64,000 bases of DNA. Source: MPNO01 sp965205995 (lineage in GTDB: Bacteria; Pseudomonadota; Alphaproteobacteria; MPNO01). The notes under the pieces were generated by a model. It was given only the letters and a program-made list of their open reading frames with translations, had not been told where the DNA came from and ran no database searches. The translations under genes were made by a program, and so were the position numbers. The DNA lies in assembly GCA_965205995.1 (NCBI GenBank), contig OZ242200.1, forward strand, positions 2,480,001 through 2,544,000, read 5' to 3'. How positions within the stretch are numbered: position 1 is the stretch's first letter; every line of letters begins with the position of its first letter. Positions 15,077 through 24,056 of this stretch are shown piece after piece.

Positions 15077-17032
15077 GTGGCGGGAACAGGTGAACCGGCC
15101 GAGAGCGAAGGAACGCCGGGTCTACCAAGACGCGCCCTGGATGCCCTGATCTCCGTCTTCAACGCGGGCGGCAGCGCCTGGATCTTCTGCATCATGATCC
15201 TGCTCTGCGCCGACGTGCTGGGCAGGGCCGCCTTCAACGCGCCCATCGACGGCGTGCCGCTGCTGATCGCGCTGTCGATCGTGGTGATCGTCTTCCTGCA
15301 GCTTCCGGCGGCGATCCGGGCAGGCCGGCTGACGCGGTCGGACGCGCTGTTGTCACGGCTCCTCGACCGCCGACCGTCCATCGGGCTGAGTCTGCGCGCG
15401 TTCTATGACGGGCTCGGCGCGTTGGTCATGGGGGCGGTGGTCTTCTACACCCTGCCGACCTTCGTGAAGGTCTGGGAGCGCGACACTTTCGAAGGGCTGG
15501 AGGGCGATTTCGCCCTGCCGTCATGGCCTTTCAAGCTGTTGATCCTGTTCGGCGCGACGCTTTGCGGCGTCGAGTTCCTGCGCGCGATGGCGGGTGGCGG
15601 CCGCGCGCTTGCGGCGCTGGCGAGGGCGCGGAGTCTGGAAGTTCCGCCTATCGCGATTCTGGGCGCCGTCATCGTCGGCCTGACCGCGGCGCTGTGGGCG
15701 ATCGGGGCCGGAGGCGGGTTGAGCAAGCCCGCTATCGGCATCGTTTCGATCCTGTTCGTGGTCGTTCTGGTCTATGCCGGGGTGCATGTGGGGGTGGCGC
15801 TGTCGTTGATCTCCTTCGTCTGCGTCTGGGGCGTGCGCGGGGATATCGGCATAGCGGGCAAGCTGCTGGCGCTCTCCATCGGCGAGAGCATGCAGGCCTA
15901 CGAGTTCGGTGTGATCCCGCTTTTCGTGCTGATGGGCCTGCTGGTCAGCGTTTCCGGTATCGGCCGTGACACCTACGACGTCGCCAACCACCTGTTCCGC
16001 AAGGTGAAGGGCGGGCTGGGGACGGCGACCGTCGGCGCCAACGCCGTGTTCGCCGCGGTTACCGGCACGACCATCGCATCGGCGTCGGTGTTCACCCGGG
16101 TCGCCGTGCCGGAGATGCTTCGCCTGGGCTACCGGCCGCGGTTCTCGGTGGGGGTGGTGGCGGGTTCGTCGGTGCTCGGCATGCTGATCCCGCCGAGCCT
16201 GTTGTTGATCGTCTTCGGCATCCTTGCCGAGACCTCGATCGGCGATTTGTTCATCGCCGGCATCCTGCCCGGCATCGTGCTTTCGCTCGCCTATTGCCTG
16301 CTGATCTGGATCATGGCCCGGCGCTTTCCGGACAAGGTCGGAACCGAGGAAGCGCTCAACACCGTGCGCCCGCCGCAGATGACCGGGCTGCAGGCCGCGA
16401 ACAAGAGCGCGCCCATCGTATTGCTGATCGCGGTCGTCCTCGGCGGCATCTATGGCGGGCTGTTCACCGCCACCGAAGCCGGCGGGATCGGCGCCCTGGG
16501 CGCGCTGGTGCTCACCTTTTTCAAGCGCGCGCTGACCCCCGCAAATCTATGGCAGGCGCTGAGCGAGACCGGCCATGTGACCGCCTCGATCTGTTTCCTC
16601 CTGGTCTCGGCCCATATCTACTCGCGGATGATCGCCCTCACCGGCATCCCCAACATCATGGAGCATTACGTCGAAAGCTCCGGCCTCGGCCTCGCCGGGC
16701 TGCTCGCGATCTACATTTTCGCGATCGTCCTGATGGGGACGATCCTCGACGCGGGATCGATCATGCTGATTGCGGTGCCGCTCGCGATCCCGGCGCTGGC
16801 GCCGTTCGGGGTGGATCTGGTCTGGTTCGGGATCGTCACCATCATCGCGGTCGAGATCGGGCTGCTGACCCCGCCTCTCGGCCTCGCCTGCTTCGTGATC
16901 CACAACAACCTGGCGGACGAACGAATAGGGATCGACGATGTGTTCTGGGGCGCCGCGCCGTTCGCGCTGACGATGCTGGCGGTGCTGCTTCTGGTGGTCG
17001 CGTTTCCCGAGCTCGCGACCGCCCTGGTCTGA
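15077..17032 (+). CDS. Fused TRAP transporter permease DctQ-DctM
   Basis: A 651-residue fusion. Residues ~20-180 are the four-helix DctQ (small) subunit, with CADVLGRAAFNAPIDGVPLL and VFLQLPAAIRAGRLTRSD. Residues ~210-651 are the DctM (large) subunit, with LMGLLVSVSGIGRDTYDVAN, AVTGTTIASASVFTRVAVPEM, LGMLIPPSLLLIVFGILAE and IGLLTPPLGLACFVIHNNL. Fused QM subunits are a known TRAP variant. The GTG start follows GCGGAGGCG. Together with the DctP upstream it forms a complete Na+-driven organic-acid importer. The gene is convergent with the MarR regulator, nine bases apart. Confidence 0.92.
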   Translation: MAGTGEPAESEGTPGLPRRALDALISVFNAGGSAWIFCIMILLCADVLGRAAFNAPIDGVPLLIALSIVVIVFLQLPAAIRAGRLTRSDALLSRLLDRRPSIGLSLRAFYDGLGALVMGAVVFYTLPTFVKVWERDTFEGLEGDFALPSWPFKLLILFGATLCGVEFLRAMAGGGRALAALARARSLEVPPIAILGAVIVGLTAALWAIGAGGGLSKPAIGIVSILFVVVLVYAGVHVGVALSLISFVCVWGVRGDIGIAGKLLALSIGESMQAYEFGVIPLFVLMGLLVSVSGIGRDTYDVANHLFRKVKGGLGTATVGANAVFAAVTGTTIASASVFTRVAVPEMLRLGYRPRFSVGVVAGSSVLGMLIPPSLLLIVFGILAETSIGDLFIAGILPGIVLSLAYCLLIWIMARRFPDKVGTEEALNTVRPPQMTGLQAANKSAPIVLLIAVVLGGIYGGLFTATEAGGIGALGALVLTFFKRALTPANLWQALSETGHVTASICFLLVSAHIYSRMIALTGIPNIMEHYVESSGLGLAGLLAIYIFAIVLMGTILDAGSIMLIAVPLAIPALAPFGVDLVWFGIVTIIAVEIGLLTPPLGLACFVIHNNLADERIGIDDVFWGAAPFALTMLAVLLLVVAFPELATALV

Positions 17033-17041
17033 CCTCCGGCC

Positions 17042-17614
17042 TCAGGCCGGCGCGGCGGATTCGAACTCGACGCAGAGCTTGGCGGTCTCGCCGGCCGGGA
17101 TCGGCTCGTCGGTCAGCGCGCAGTGGCACGACCCCGCCGCTTCGTCCTGCCCGCCGGGGCCGAAATGGACGCAGTTCAGGCAGGGGCCGAATTCGGGCAT
17201 GCCCTTGGCCGTCTGGACGGCGCGCACCAGGTCTTCGAGACTGTCGGCGAGCTGCAGCTGCACGTCGCAGTCGAGCGCGTCGGCGGCCCGCAATACAGGG
17301 AACAGGGGATCGTCCTCGATCAGCGCGCGCCCGGTGTCCGTGAGGTCGACCGTCAACGCCCGGCGGTCGGCGTCGCATCTCAGACGCCGGATATAGCCTT
17401 TGGACTCGAGCGCGATCAGGGTCTGCGAGACGGTGCCCCGCGTTGTGCCGAGATAGCGCGCGATCGCGCCGGGCGAGCGCGAATAGCGGTTCGCGCGGGC
17501 GATGAAGCGAATCGCTTCCCACTGGGCCGGATTCAGGCCGGAGGCGTATTGCAGCCCATGGGCCATCCGTCCCAGCCTATCGACCAGCGCGGCTATGCGG
17601 GCGCATTCCGACAT
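17042..17614 (-). CDS. MarR-family regulator with a C-terminal cysteine cluster
   Basis: A 190-residue protein. Residues ~25-140 are the MarR winged helix: LNPAQWEAIRFIARA, IARYLGTTRGTVSQTLIALE (recognition helix), GYIRRLRCDADRRALTVDLT (wing). Residues ~143-182 add a cysteine-rich tail: CLNCVHFGPG, SCHCALTDEP and KLCVEF, giving five to six Cys plus two His. The tail could bind a metal or Fe-S cluster, or form disulfides, making the repressor redox- or metal-responsive (inference). It diverges from rpoH, and a nested dyad lies over the rpoH promoter between them. It could also regulate the convergent TRAP/ligJ genes. Confidence 0.88.
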   Translation of the reverse strand: MSECARIAALVDRLGRMAHGLQYASGLNPAQWEAIRFIARANRYSRSPGAIARYLGTTRGTVSQTLIALESKGYIRRLRCDADRRALTVDLTDTGRALIEDDPLFPVLRAADALDCDVQLQLADSLEDLVRAVQTAKGMPEFGPCLNCVHFGPGGQDEAAGSCHCALTDEPIPAGETAKLCVEFESAAPA

Positions 17615-17700
17615 CCCGGATTACTTAGAACCCTAACCGCCGTTCGGCCACCCCGCAGAGAATAAAATTTCTCCCCGGGCCGCCTCCGCCGAATATTGTT

Positions 17701-17756
17701 TCGACTCGATAATGTTGTTGATTCACCCGAATCGATCCTCTACATTATCGACTCGA
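17701..17756 (+). promoter_or_regulatory. rpoH promoter covered by a nested dyad
   Basis: TTGATT (17718-17723) and TACATT (17741-17746) are exactly 17 bases apart, giving a start near 17753 and a leader of about 60 bases before the rpoH ATG. An outer inverted repeat, TCGACTCGATAATGT (17701-17715) against ACATTATCGACTCGA (17742-17756), matches at 14 of 15 positions. An inner one, GATTC-ACCC-GAATC, is also present (17720-17733). A protein bound here would block both promoter boxes. The divergent MarR protein is the obvious candidate, but this is inference. Confidence 0.6.
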
Positions 17757-17812
17757 CAGGATCTGTCCCGCCTGGCCGATTGCCGGCAGCGGGGAATTTC
17801 GGGAAACGCGTG

Positions 17813-18691
17813 ATGGCACAAGGATCGACATCTTATCCCGACCGCGGCGACCGCCGCTACATCTCGACCGTCATGGACGCGCCGATTCTGGAGCGCGAGC
17901 ACGAGGCCGATCTTGCGAGACGTTGGCGCGAGGGCGGCGACGAGAGAGCGCTCGGCGAGCTGATAACGGCGCATATCCGCCTGGTGGTGCGGATCGCCTC
18001 CAAGTTCCGCGGCTACGGCTTGCCGGTCGGCGACCTCATCCAGGAGGGCAATGTCGGGCTGCTGGAGGCGGCCAACCGTTTCGACGTCGAGCGTCAGGTG
18101 AGGTTCTCGACCTATGCGACGTGGTGGATCCTCGCGGCCATCCAGGAATACGTCGTTCGCAACGCCTCGATCGTCCGGATCGGCACCACGCCGTCGCAAA
18201 AAAGCCTGTTCTTCAATCTGCGGCGGCTTCGCGCCAAGCTTACCGATAACGCCCGCGCGACCATGACCGACGAGGAACGCGGGCGGATCGCGCGCGAGCT
18301 CGGCGTGTCGCCGGCCGCCGTCGAGCGGATGGAGGCGCATCTCTCCCACCCCGACCGGTCGCTCAACGCCAGCATCTCGGGCGATGACGGCGACGAGATG
18401 CAGGACTTTCTCGCCGACGACAGCCCGACGCCCGAGGACATCGTCCGCGAACGGCACGACTTCGCCGCCCGCGCGGCCTGGCTGCGCGAGGCGATGGAAG
18501 ACCTGACGCCGCGCGAACAGCAGGTGATCGCCCGCCGGTTTTTGAAGGACGGCAAGAGCACGCTCGCCGAGATCGGCGAGAGCTTCGGGGTCACCAAGGA
18601 ACGCATCCGCCAGATCGAGGGCAAGGCCCTCGCCAAGCTGCGGACGATCCTCGCCGCGCGCAACGACCTCCAGGACCTCACGCTCAACTGA
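17813..18691 (+). CDS. rpoH: RNA polymerase sigma-32 factor RpoH
   Basis: A 292-residue sigma factor from the ATG at 17813; the open frame extends upstream but only across promoter sequence. Region 2 is present (LITAHIRLVVRIASKFRGYG, GDLIQEGNVGLLEAANRFD, RFSTYATWWI). It carries the RpoH box QKSLFFNLRRLR near residue 125, and region 4.2 (LTPREQQVIARRFL, GVTKERIRQIEGKAL). RpoH directs heat-shock and proteostasis genes and is often present in several copies in alphaproteobacteria. A FtsH/DnaK-dependent control region lies within the usual 2.1/C segments. The gene is followed by hemB on the same strand. Confidence 0.95.
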   Translation: MAQGSTSYPDRGDRRYISTVMDAPILEREHEADLARRWREGGDERALGELITAHIRLVVRIASKFRGYGLPVGDLIQEGNVGLLEAANRFDVERQVRFSTYATWWILAAIQEYVVRNASIVRIGTTPSQKSLFFNLRRLRAKLTDNARATMTDEERGRIARELGVSPAAVERMEAHLSHPDRSLNASISGDDGDEMQDFLADDSPTPEDIVRERHDFAARAAWLREAMEDLTPREQQVIARRFLKDGKSTLAEIGESFGVTKERIRQIEGKALAKLRTILAARNDLQDLTLN

Positions 18692-18786
18692 CCGCGGCGG
18701 ACGGGATCGCGCCCCAGGCGGAGCCGTGTTGATCCTCGCGGCCATCGAGGCGTAGTGTCGCCGGCTCGATGGAACGGGGGAATTCC

Positions 18787-19785
18787 TTGGCTCAGGGCCG
18801 ATTTCCGACTACGCGGCTGCGGCGCAACCGGCAGGCCGGCTGGAACCGCCGGCTGGTGGCCGAGACGCGGCTCGGGATCGACGACCTGATCTGGCCCATC
18901 TTCGTTCACGACGGCCCCGAAGAGCGGGTCGAGGTGGGCTCGTTTCCGGGAGTCTACCGGCTGACCGTCCCGCGCCTGGTCGACGAGGTGGGCGAGGCGG
19001 CGGCGCTCGGCATCCCGATGGTCGCGGTGTTCCCGGTGACCGACCCGGCGCTCAAGACCCCGGACGGCGACGAGGCGGTGAACCCCGACAACCTCGTCTG
19101 CCGCGCGGTGGCGGCGATCAAGGACGCGGTGCCGGATATCGGGGTGATGTGCGATGTGGCGCTCGACCCGTTCACCACCCACGGCCATGACGGCCTGTTG
19201 CGCGATGGCGCGATCGTCAACGACGAAACCCTCGAGGTGCTGTGCCGCCAGGCGGTGGTCCAGGCCGACGCGGGCTGCGACGTGATCGCGCCGAGCGACA
19301 TGATGGACGGCAGGGTGGGCGCGATTCGCCGCGCCCTCGACGAAGCCGGCTATCGCGACCGGCGCATCCTTTCCTACGCCGCCAAATACGCCTCCGCTCT
19401 GTACGGGCCGTTCCGCGATGCGGTGGGCTCCGCTCCCAACCTCGCCGGCGGCGACAAGAAGACCTACCAGATGGATCCCGCGAACTCGGACGAGGCGTTG
19501 CGGGAGGTCGCGCTCGACATCGAGGAGGGCGCGGACATGGTGATGGTCAAGCCCGGAATTTTCTATCTCGACATCGTCCGGCGGGTGAAGGACGCGTTCG
19601 GCATGCCGACCTACGCCTATCAGGTAAGCGGGGAGTACGCGATGCTGCGCGCCGCGGCCGATGCCGGGTGGGTGGACGACCGGCGGATCTTCTTCGAATC
19701 GCTGACCGCTTTCAAACGGGCCGGCGCCGACGGGATCCTGACCTATGCCGCAATCGAGGTGGCGCGCCGGCTGAAATCGGGTTGA
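18787..19785 (+). CDS. hemB: Delta-aminolevulinic acid dehydratase (porphobilinogen synthase)
   Basis: HemB condenses two 5-aminolevulinates to porphobilinogen in haem synthesis. The two active-site lysines are in SYAAKYASALYGPFRDA and MVMVKPGIFYLD. The metal site reads CDVALDPFTTHGHDG, the Asp-rich (Mg2+-type) form found in alphaproteobacteria, not the three-Cys zinc form. I prefer the TTG at 18787, which gives AQGRFPTTRLRRNR as the usual N-terminus and follows ACGGGGGA. The in-frame ATG at 18769 has no ribosome site. The product is about 332 residues, the normal length. It lies downstream of rpoH without clear coupling. Confidence 0.95.
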   Translation: MAQGRFPTTRLRRNRQAGWNRRLVAETRLGIDDLIWPIFVHDGPEERVEVGSFPGVYRLTVPRLVDEVGEAAALGIPMVAVFPVTDPALKTPDGDEAVNPDNLVCRAVAAIKDAVPDIGVMCDVALDPFTTHGHDGLLRDGAIVNDETLEVLCRQAVVQADAGCDVIAPSDMMDGRVGAIRRALDEAGYRDRRILSYAAKYASALYGPFRDAVGSAPNLAGGDKKTYQMDPANSDEALREVALDIEEGADMVMVKPGIFYLDIVRRVKDAFGMPTYAYQVSGEYAMLRAAADAGWVDDRRIFFESLTAFKRAGADGILTYAAIEVARRLKSG

Positions 19786-19871
19786 GGCGGGCCCGCGAGC
19801 GGGCGCTTCCGGAACCGGCGCGGGATCTCTATAAAGTTGAAATATTGTGACTATTGCAATCAAGACGAGCG

Positions 19872-22262
19872 ATGAGGCGTAGACGGCGCCACCGTTTCCG
19901 GTCCTGGCTGCGGCGGATCGCGGCCGGGCTTGCGGTTCTTGTGGTTGTCGTCGTCGGCGGCGCGTATCTGGCGGTCGAGACGGCGCGCCCGCAAACCGAG
20001 GGAACGGTCGCGCTCGCCGGGCTCGATGCGCCGGTTTCGATCCTGCGCGACCGCTACGGCATCCCGCGCATCGTCGCGGCGAGCGAACGGGACGCCTATT
20101 TTGCCCTGGGCTTCGTACATGCTCAGGACCGTTTCTTTCAAATGGAGTTCATGCGCCGGGCCGGCGCCGGGCGGCTGTCGGAGATCGTCGGCGCATCGAC
20201 ACTGCCGCTCGACCGGTGGATGCGCGTCCTCGGTCTCTACCGCCTCGCCGAAGCTTCGCTGAAACGGCTCTCCCCGCCTGTGGTCGACAGCCTCGAAGCC
20301 TATGCCGACGGGGTCAACGCCTATCTGGGCTCCCATTCCGGGCTGGTCTCCGTCGAACTCGCGCTCATGTTTGCGACGCCGGAGAAATGGCGCCCGGCGG
20401 ATTCGCTGGTCTGGGCGCGGCTTATGGGGATGCGGCTGTCGGCCAATTCGCGGGCCGAGACCCTGCGCGCCCGGCTCTCCGACCTGCTCCCGACCGAGCG
20501 GATCGACGAGCTCTGGCCCGACATCGCCGGCGCGGCGCCGCCGACCGTCGCGGCGCTCGGCCGGGCGTCGCTGTTCTCGACGCTTCTCGCGGGCTGGCCC
20601 GAGGAGATCGCTCCGGTCACCGCCTCCAACGTCTGGGCGGTCTCGGGATCGCATACCGAGACCGGCAGCCCGATCCTCGCCAACGATCCCCATCTCGGTT
20701 TTCGCGCGCCGGGGCTGTGGTACCTGGCGCGGATCGAAACCCCGGGCCTCACGCTCGCCGGCGCGACCGTCCCGGGCGTTCCGATGACGATTCTCGGCCA
20801 TAACGGGTCGATCGCCTGGGGCCTGACGACGACCGACAGCGACACCCAGGACCTGTTTGTGGAGCGGATCGATCCCGACGATCCGAACCGCTATCTCACC
20901 CCCGACGGGTCGCGCCCGTTCGGGATTCGCGTCGAACGGATCGGGGTCCGGGGCGGGGACGACGTGACGCTGGTGGTGCGGTCGACCAGGCACGGACCGG
21001 TGATCTCGGATGTTGACGGCAAGGCCCGGAGCATCGCGGAGCCGGGCCATGTGGTCGCGCTCGCCGCCGCGGCGCTGCGCGAGGACGACATGACCGGCGA
21101 GGCGGTCTGGCGGCTCAACCGGGCGCGGAATTGGGAAGAATTCAACGCGGCGCTCGCCTTCTTCCACGCCCCGCATCAGAACGCGGTCTATGCCGATACC
21201 GGCGGCAATATCGGGATCGTCGCCCCGGGGCGGGTGCCGATCAGGCGCGCCGGCGACGGGCGTTACCCGGTGCCGGGATGGACGGGAGAACACGACTGGA
21301 CCGGGTTCATTCCCTACGACGCGCTGCCCCGCCTCCTCAACCCCGCGAACGGGCGCATCGTAAACGCCAACCATCCGGTCGTCGGGCCGGACTATCCCTA
21401 TCGCCTCGGTCATGGCGACACCCCTTCCTACCGGGCCAGGCGCATCCATGCGCTGCTGGATTCGGGCGCCTCGCGAACCCCGGCCGGCGCGGGTGCGATG
21501 CAGAACGACGCGGTTTCGCTCGCCGCTCGCGAGCTGCTGCCTGAGATGCTGAGCAAGGTGGACGAGACGGGCCCGAGATCCGCCGTTCATGCGCGGCTTC
21601 GCGCCTGGGACGGGACGATGGACCGGCGCCGCGCGGAACCCCTGATCTTCGTCGCCTGGTTGCGCGCGCTCAACCGCCGCCTCTACGGCGACGAGACCGG
21701 CGCGGTGTTTCCCGATCTCTGGCGGCTGCGCCCCGTCTTCGTATATGAGACGCTCAAGCGCGGAACCGGGTGGTGCGACGACACGACCACCCCTTCCCGC
21801 GAGACCTGTCGGCAGGTCGTGGGCGATGCGCTCGATGACGCGCTCTCCGAACTCCGCGCCCGCTTTGGCGGCGATCCGGCCGATTGGCGCTGGGGCGACG
21901 CGCATTACGCGCATTTCCGACACCCGGTCTTCGGCTGGCTGCCGGTGATCGACCGGCTGGCCGACATCCGCGTCCCGGTCGATGGCGGCGCCTTCACCGT
22001 CAACCGCGGGCAGCACCGTTCCGCGCGCGGCGACGCGCCCTATGCCAGCGTCCACGGCGCCGGCTACCGCGCGGTCTACGACCTCGCCGATCTCGACCGC
22101 TCGCTGTTCATCCAGGCAACCGGGCAGTCGGGGCACCTAACCTCGCCGCACTACCGCGACCTCACGCGGCTCTGGCGTGACGGGATCTTCCTCTCCCTCG
22201 GCCCGATGGCGGCGAACTCCCGCCAGGCGGCCAGCCTGCTCACTTTGGTGCCGCGCCGATGA
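19872..22262 (+). CDS. Penicillin acylase-family (Ntn) amidohydrolase
   Basis: A 796-residue protein with an Arg-rich start and one membrane segment (about residues 17-36) that acts as a signal or anchor. The alpha chain spans ~45-230 (GIPRIVAASERDAYFALGF, HAQDRFFQMEFMRR). The beta chain begins at the nucleophile Ser252 in TASNVWAVSGSHT, followed by GSPILANDPHLGF with its conserved Asn. The family self-cleaves in the periplasm and hydrolyses amides such as penicillins or acyl-homoserine lactones. The ATG at 19872 is preceded by AAGACGAG. Its stop overlaps the threonine ammonia-lyase start (ATGA). Quorum quenching versus peptide-like substrates cannot be decided from sequence. Confidence 0.92.
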   Translation: MRRRRRHRFRSWLRRIAAGLAVLVVVVVGGAYLAVETARPQTEGTVALAGLDAPVSILRDRYGIPRIVAASERDAYFALGFVHAQDRFFQMEFMRRAGAGRLSEIVGASTLPLDRWMRVLGLYRLAEASLKRLSPPVVDSLEAYADGVNAYLGSHSGLVSVELALMFATPEKWRPADSLVWARLMGMRLSANSRAETLRARLSDLLPTERIDELWPDIAGAAPPTVAALGRASLFSTLLAGWPEEIAPVTASNVWAVSGSHTETGSPILANDPHLGFRAPGLWYLARIETPGLTLAGATVPGVPMTILGHNGSIAWGLTTTDSDTQDLFVERIDPDDPNRYLTPDGSRPFGIRVERIGVRGGDDVTLVVRSTRHGPVISDVDGKARSIAEPGHVVALAAAALREDDMTGEAVWRLNRARNWEEFNAALAFFHAPHQNAVYADTGGNIGIVAPGRVPIRRAGDGRYPVPGWTGEHDWTGFIPYDALPRLLNPANGRIVNANHPVVGPDYPYRLGHGDTPSYRARRIHALLDSGASRTPAGAGAMQNDAVSLAARELLPEMLSKVDETGPRSAVHARLRAWDGTMDRRRAEPLIFVAWLRALNRRLYGDETGAVFPDLWRLRPVFVYETLKRGTGWCDDTTTPSRETCRQVVGDALDDALSELRARFGGDPADWRWGDAHYAHFRHPVFGWLPVIDRLADIRVPVDGGAFTVNRGQHRSARGDAPYASVHGAGYRAVYDLADLDRSLFIQATGQSGHLTSPHYRDLTRLWRDGIFLSLGPMAANSRQAASLLTLVPRR

Positions 22263-23482
22263 CAATCGCCCTGGCCGACGTGATGGCGGCGGGCCGGGCG
22301 ATCGCCGGCAGCGTCATCGAGACGCCGACGGTCCACTCCCCGAAGCTGTCCGACATGCTGGGCACGCGTATCCATCTCAAGCTGGAGAACCTGCAATACA
22401 CCGCTTCGTTCAAGGAGCGCGGAGCCCTCAACTGCCTGCTCGGTCTCGGCGCCGCCGAACGGGCCGCCGGAGTGATCGCGATGTCGGCGGGCAACCATGC
22501 CCAGGCGGTTGCCCAGCACGCGCGAAGGCTCGGCATCGCAGCGACCATCGTGATGCCGGAGAACACGCCGTTCCAGAAAGTCGCCAATACCGAGGCCCTC
22601 GGCGCCACGGTCATGCTCAAGGGGAACGACCTCTCCGAGTCGGCGACCTTCGCGGCGGCGGAGGCCGGGTCGCGCGGGCTGGTGCTCATCCATCCCTATG
22701 AGGATGCGCGGGTGATCGCGGGCCAGGGCACGGTCGCGCTGGAAATGCTCGAGACCGTGCCCGATCTCGACATGCTGGTGGTGCCGGTCGGCGGCGGAGG
22801 GCTGATCGCCGGGTGCATCGTGGCCGCCAAGGGCATCGACCCGGAGATCGAGATCGTCGGCGTGCAGGCGGCCCGCTGCCCGGCGATGCTGTCGGCGATC
22901 GGCGGGGCGGATCTGGAAATTCGCGCCGACACCCTGGCCGAAGGCATCGCCGTCAAGCGGCCGGGCCGGATGACGCGCGGCATCATCTCCGGTTCGGGCA
23001 CCGATATCGTGCTGGTCGAGGAAGGCGAGATCGAAAGCGCCATCATGCTCCTCGCGGAAGCGGAGAAGCTGGTGGTCGAGGGGGCGGGCGCGGCGGCGCT
23101 GGCGGCGATCCTCGCGCACCGGGACCGGTTCGCCGGGCGCCGCGTCGGCGTCGTCGTCTCGGGCGGCAATATCGATCCGCGCCTGCTCGGCAGTGTGCTG
23201 ATGCGCGGGCTGGTGCGGCTCGGCCGGCTGGTGCGGATCAGGGTCGAGATCGACGACCTGCCGGGCCGTCTGGCGGCGCTGACCAGCACGGTCGGCCGCC
23301 TCGGCGGCGACATCGTCGAGGTCGAGCACCAGCGCTGGTTTCACGACGTGCCGGCGCGCAGGACGCTGGTCGATCTTCTGGTCGAGGTCCGCAGCCCCGG
23401 GGAAGCGCAGAAACTGGTCGACGGGCTGGCGGCCGAGGGCTACGGCGTCAGTCGCCTTGGCTCGACGCGGCAGATAGGTTGA
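22259..23482 (+). CDS. Threonine ammonia-lyase (PLP, with ACT-like C-terminus)
   Basis: A 407-residue fold-type II PLP enzyme that deaminates threonine (or serine) to the 2-keto acid. The PLP lysine is Lys52 in TASFKERGALN. The phosphate loop is VGGGGLIAG near residue 178, and AMSAGNHAQAVA marks the substrate Ser/Asn loop. Residues ~325-400 form an ACT-type domain (IEIDDLPGRLAALTSTVGRL is the start of the pattern). This single-ACT layout matches the catabolic/biosynthetic hybrid form common in proteobacteria. It is coupled by ATGA to the penicillin acylase gene. Its last 35 bases overlap the 3' end of the convergent flavin reductase gene. Confidence 0.93.
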   Translation: MTIALADVMAAGRAIAGSVIETPTVHSPKLSDMLGTRIHLKLENLQYTASFKERGALNCLLGLGAAERAAGVIAMSAGNHAQAVAQHARRLGIAATIVMPENTPFQKVANTEALGATVMLKGNDLSESATFAAAEAGSRGLVLIHPYEDARVIAGQGTVALEMLETVPDLDMLVVPVGGGGLIAGCIVAAKGIDPEIEIVGVQAARCPAMLSAIGGADLEIRADTLAEGIAVKRPGRMTRGIISGSGTDIVLVEEGEIESAIMLLAEAEKLVVEGAGAAALAAILAHRDRFAGRRVGVVVSGGNIDPRLLGSVLMRGLVRLGRLVRIRVEIDDLPGRLAALTSTVGRLGGDIVEVEHQRWFHDVPARRTLVDLLVEVRSPGEAQKLVDGLAAEGYGVSRLGSTRQIG

Positions 23483-23972
23483 CCGCCGCGTCGTCGGACA
23501 GCGCGTTGTAGCGGCCCTTGTAGTAGACCAGCGGACGGCAGTCGCCCTCGCGATAGGCCATCTCGCGGATGCGTCCCACCACGATGACGTGGTCGCCGCC
23601 CTCGTGGATCGCATGGGTGTCGCATTCGAGGTTGGCAAGGCATCCCGGGAGGATCGGGCTGCCGGTCTCCCAAATGCTGTATTCGACCCCGTTCCATTTG
23701 TCGGGCTGCGACCGGGCGAAGTGGGACGATATCTCCTCCTGGTCCTCGCAGAGGACGTTCACCGCGAAATGCCGGGATGCGTGGAACGCCTCGAAGCTCA
23801 TCGCCTTGTAGTCGAGGCAGAACAGGCAGAGCGGCGGGTCGAGGGAGAGCGAGGTGAAGGAATTCGCGGTCACGCCGTAGAGGGTTCCGTCGGAATCGAC
23901 GGTGGTGATCACGGTGATGCCGGTCGCAAAACAACCGAACGCATCGCGCATCGCCCTGGGATCCAAAGTCAT
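23448..23972 (-). CDS. Flavin reductase-family protein
   Basis: A 174-residue FMN-binding split-barrel protein. The N-terminus MTLDPRAMRDAFGCFATGIT leads to TVITTVDSDGTLYGVTANSF and SLSLDPPLCLFCLDYKAMSF, the FMN-phosphate binding pattern of the HpaC/flavin-reductase family. RIREMAYREGDCRPLVYYKGRY is the C-terminal motif. It would supply reduced flavin to a two-component monooxygenase. No oxygenase partner is adjacent. The ATG at 23972 was chosen (ribosome site GGAAGACGAG); an upstream in-frame ATG at 24014 adds 14 charged residues not typical of the family. The 3' end overlaps the threonine ammonia-lyase gene. Confidence 0.88.
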   Translation of the reverse strand: MTLDPRAMRDAFGCFATGITVITTVDSDGTLYGVTANSFTSLSLDPPLCLFCLDYKAMSFEAFHASRHFAVNVLCEDQEEISSHFARSQPDKWNGVEYSIWETGSPILPGCLANLECDTHAIHEGGDHVIVVGRIREMAYREGDCRPLVYYKGRYNALSDDAAVNLSAASSQGD

Positions 23973-24056
23973 CTCGTCTTCCGTCGTCCTGCCCCGTCGC
24001 GCCGCATCCGGCAAGTCTACTTGAGCCGGGCGGCCGCTTCAAAGCGCGTCGGCGGA

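Noticed and set aside
17033..17056. CCGGCCT-C-AGGCCGG palindrome between dctQM and marR as a bidirectional terminator
   Set aside because: There is only one base of loop, no T-run follows on either strand, and it includes the marR stop region.
19830..19860. AT-rich segment before the penicillin acylase gene as a promoter
   Set aside because: TATAAA is present but no minus 35 box lies at 16-18 bases, so it is not supported as a feature.
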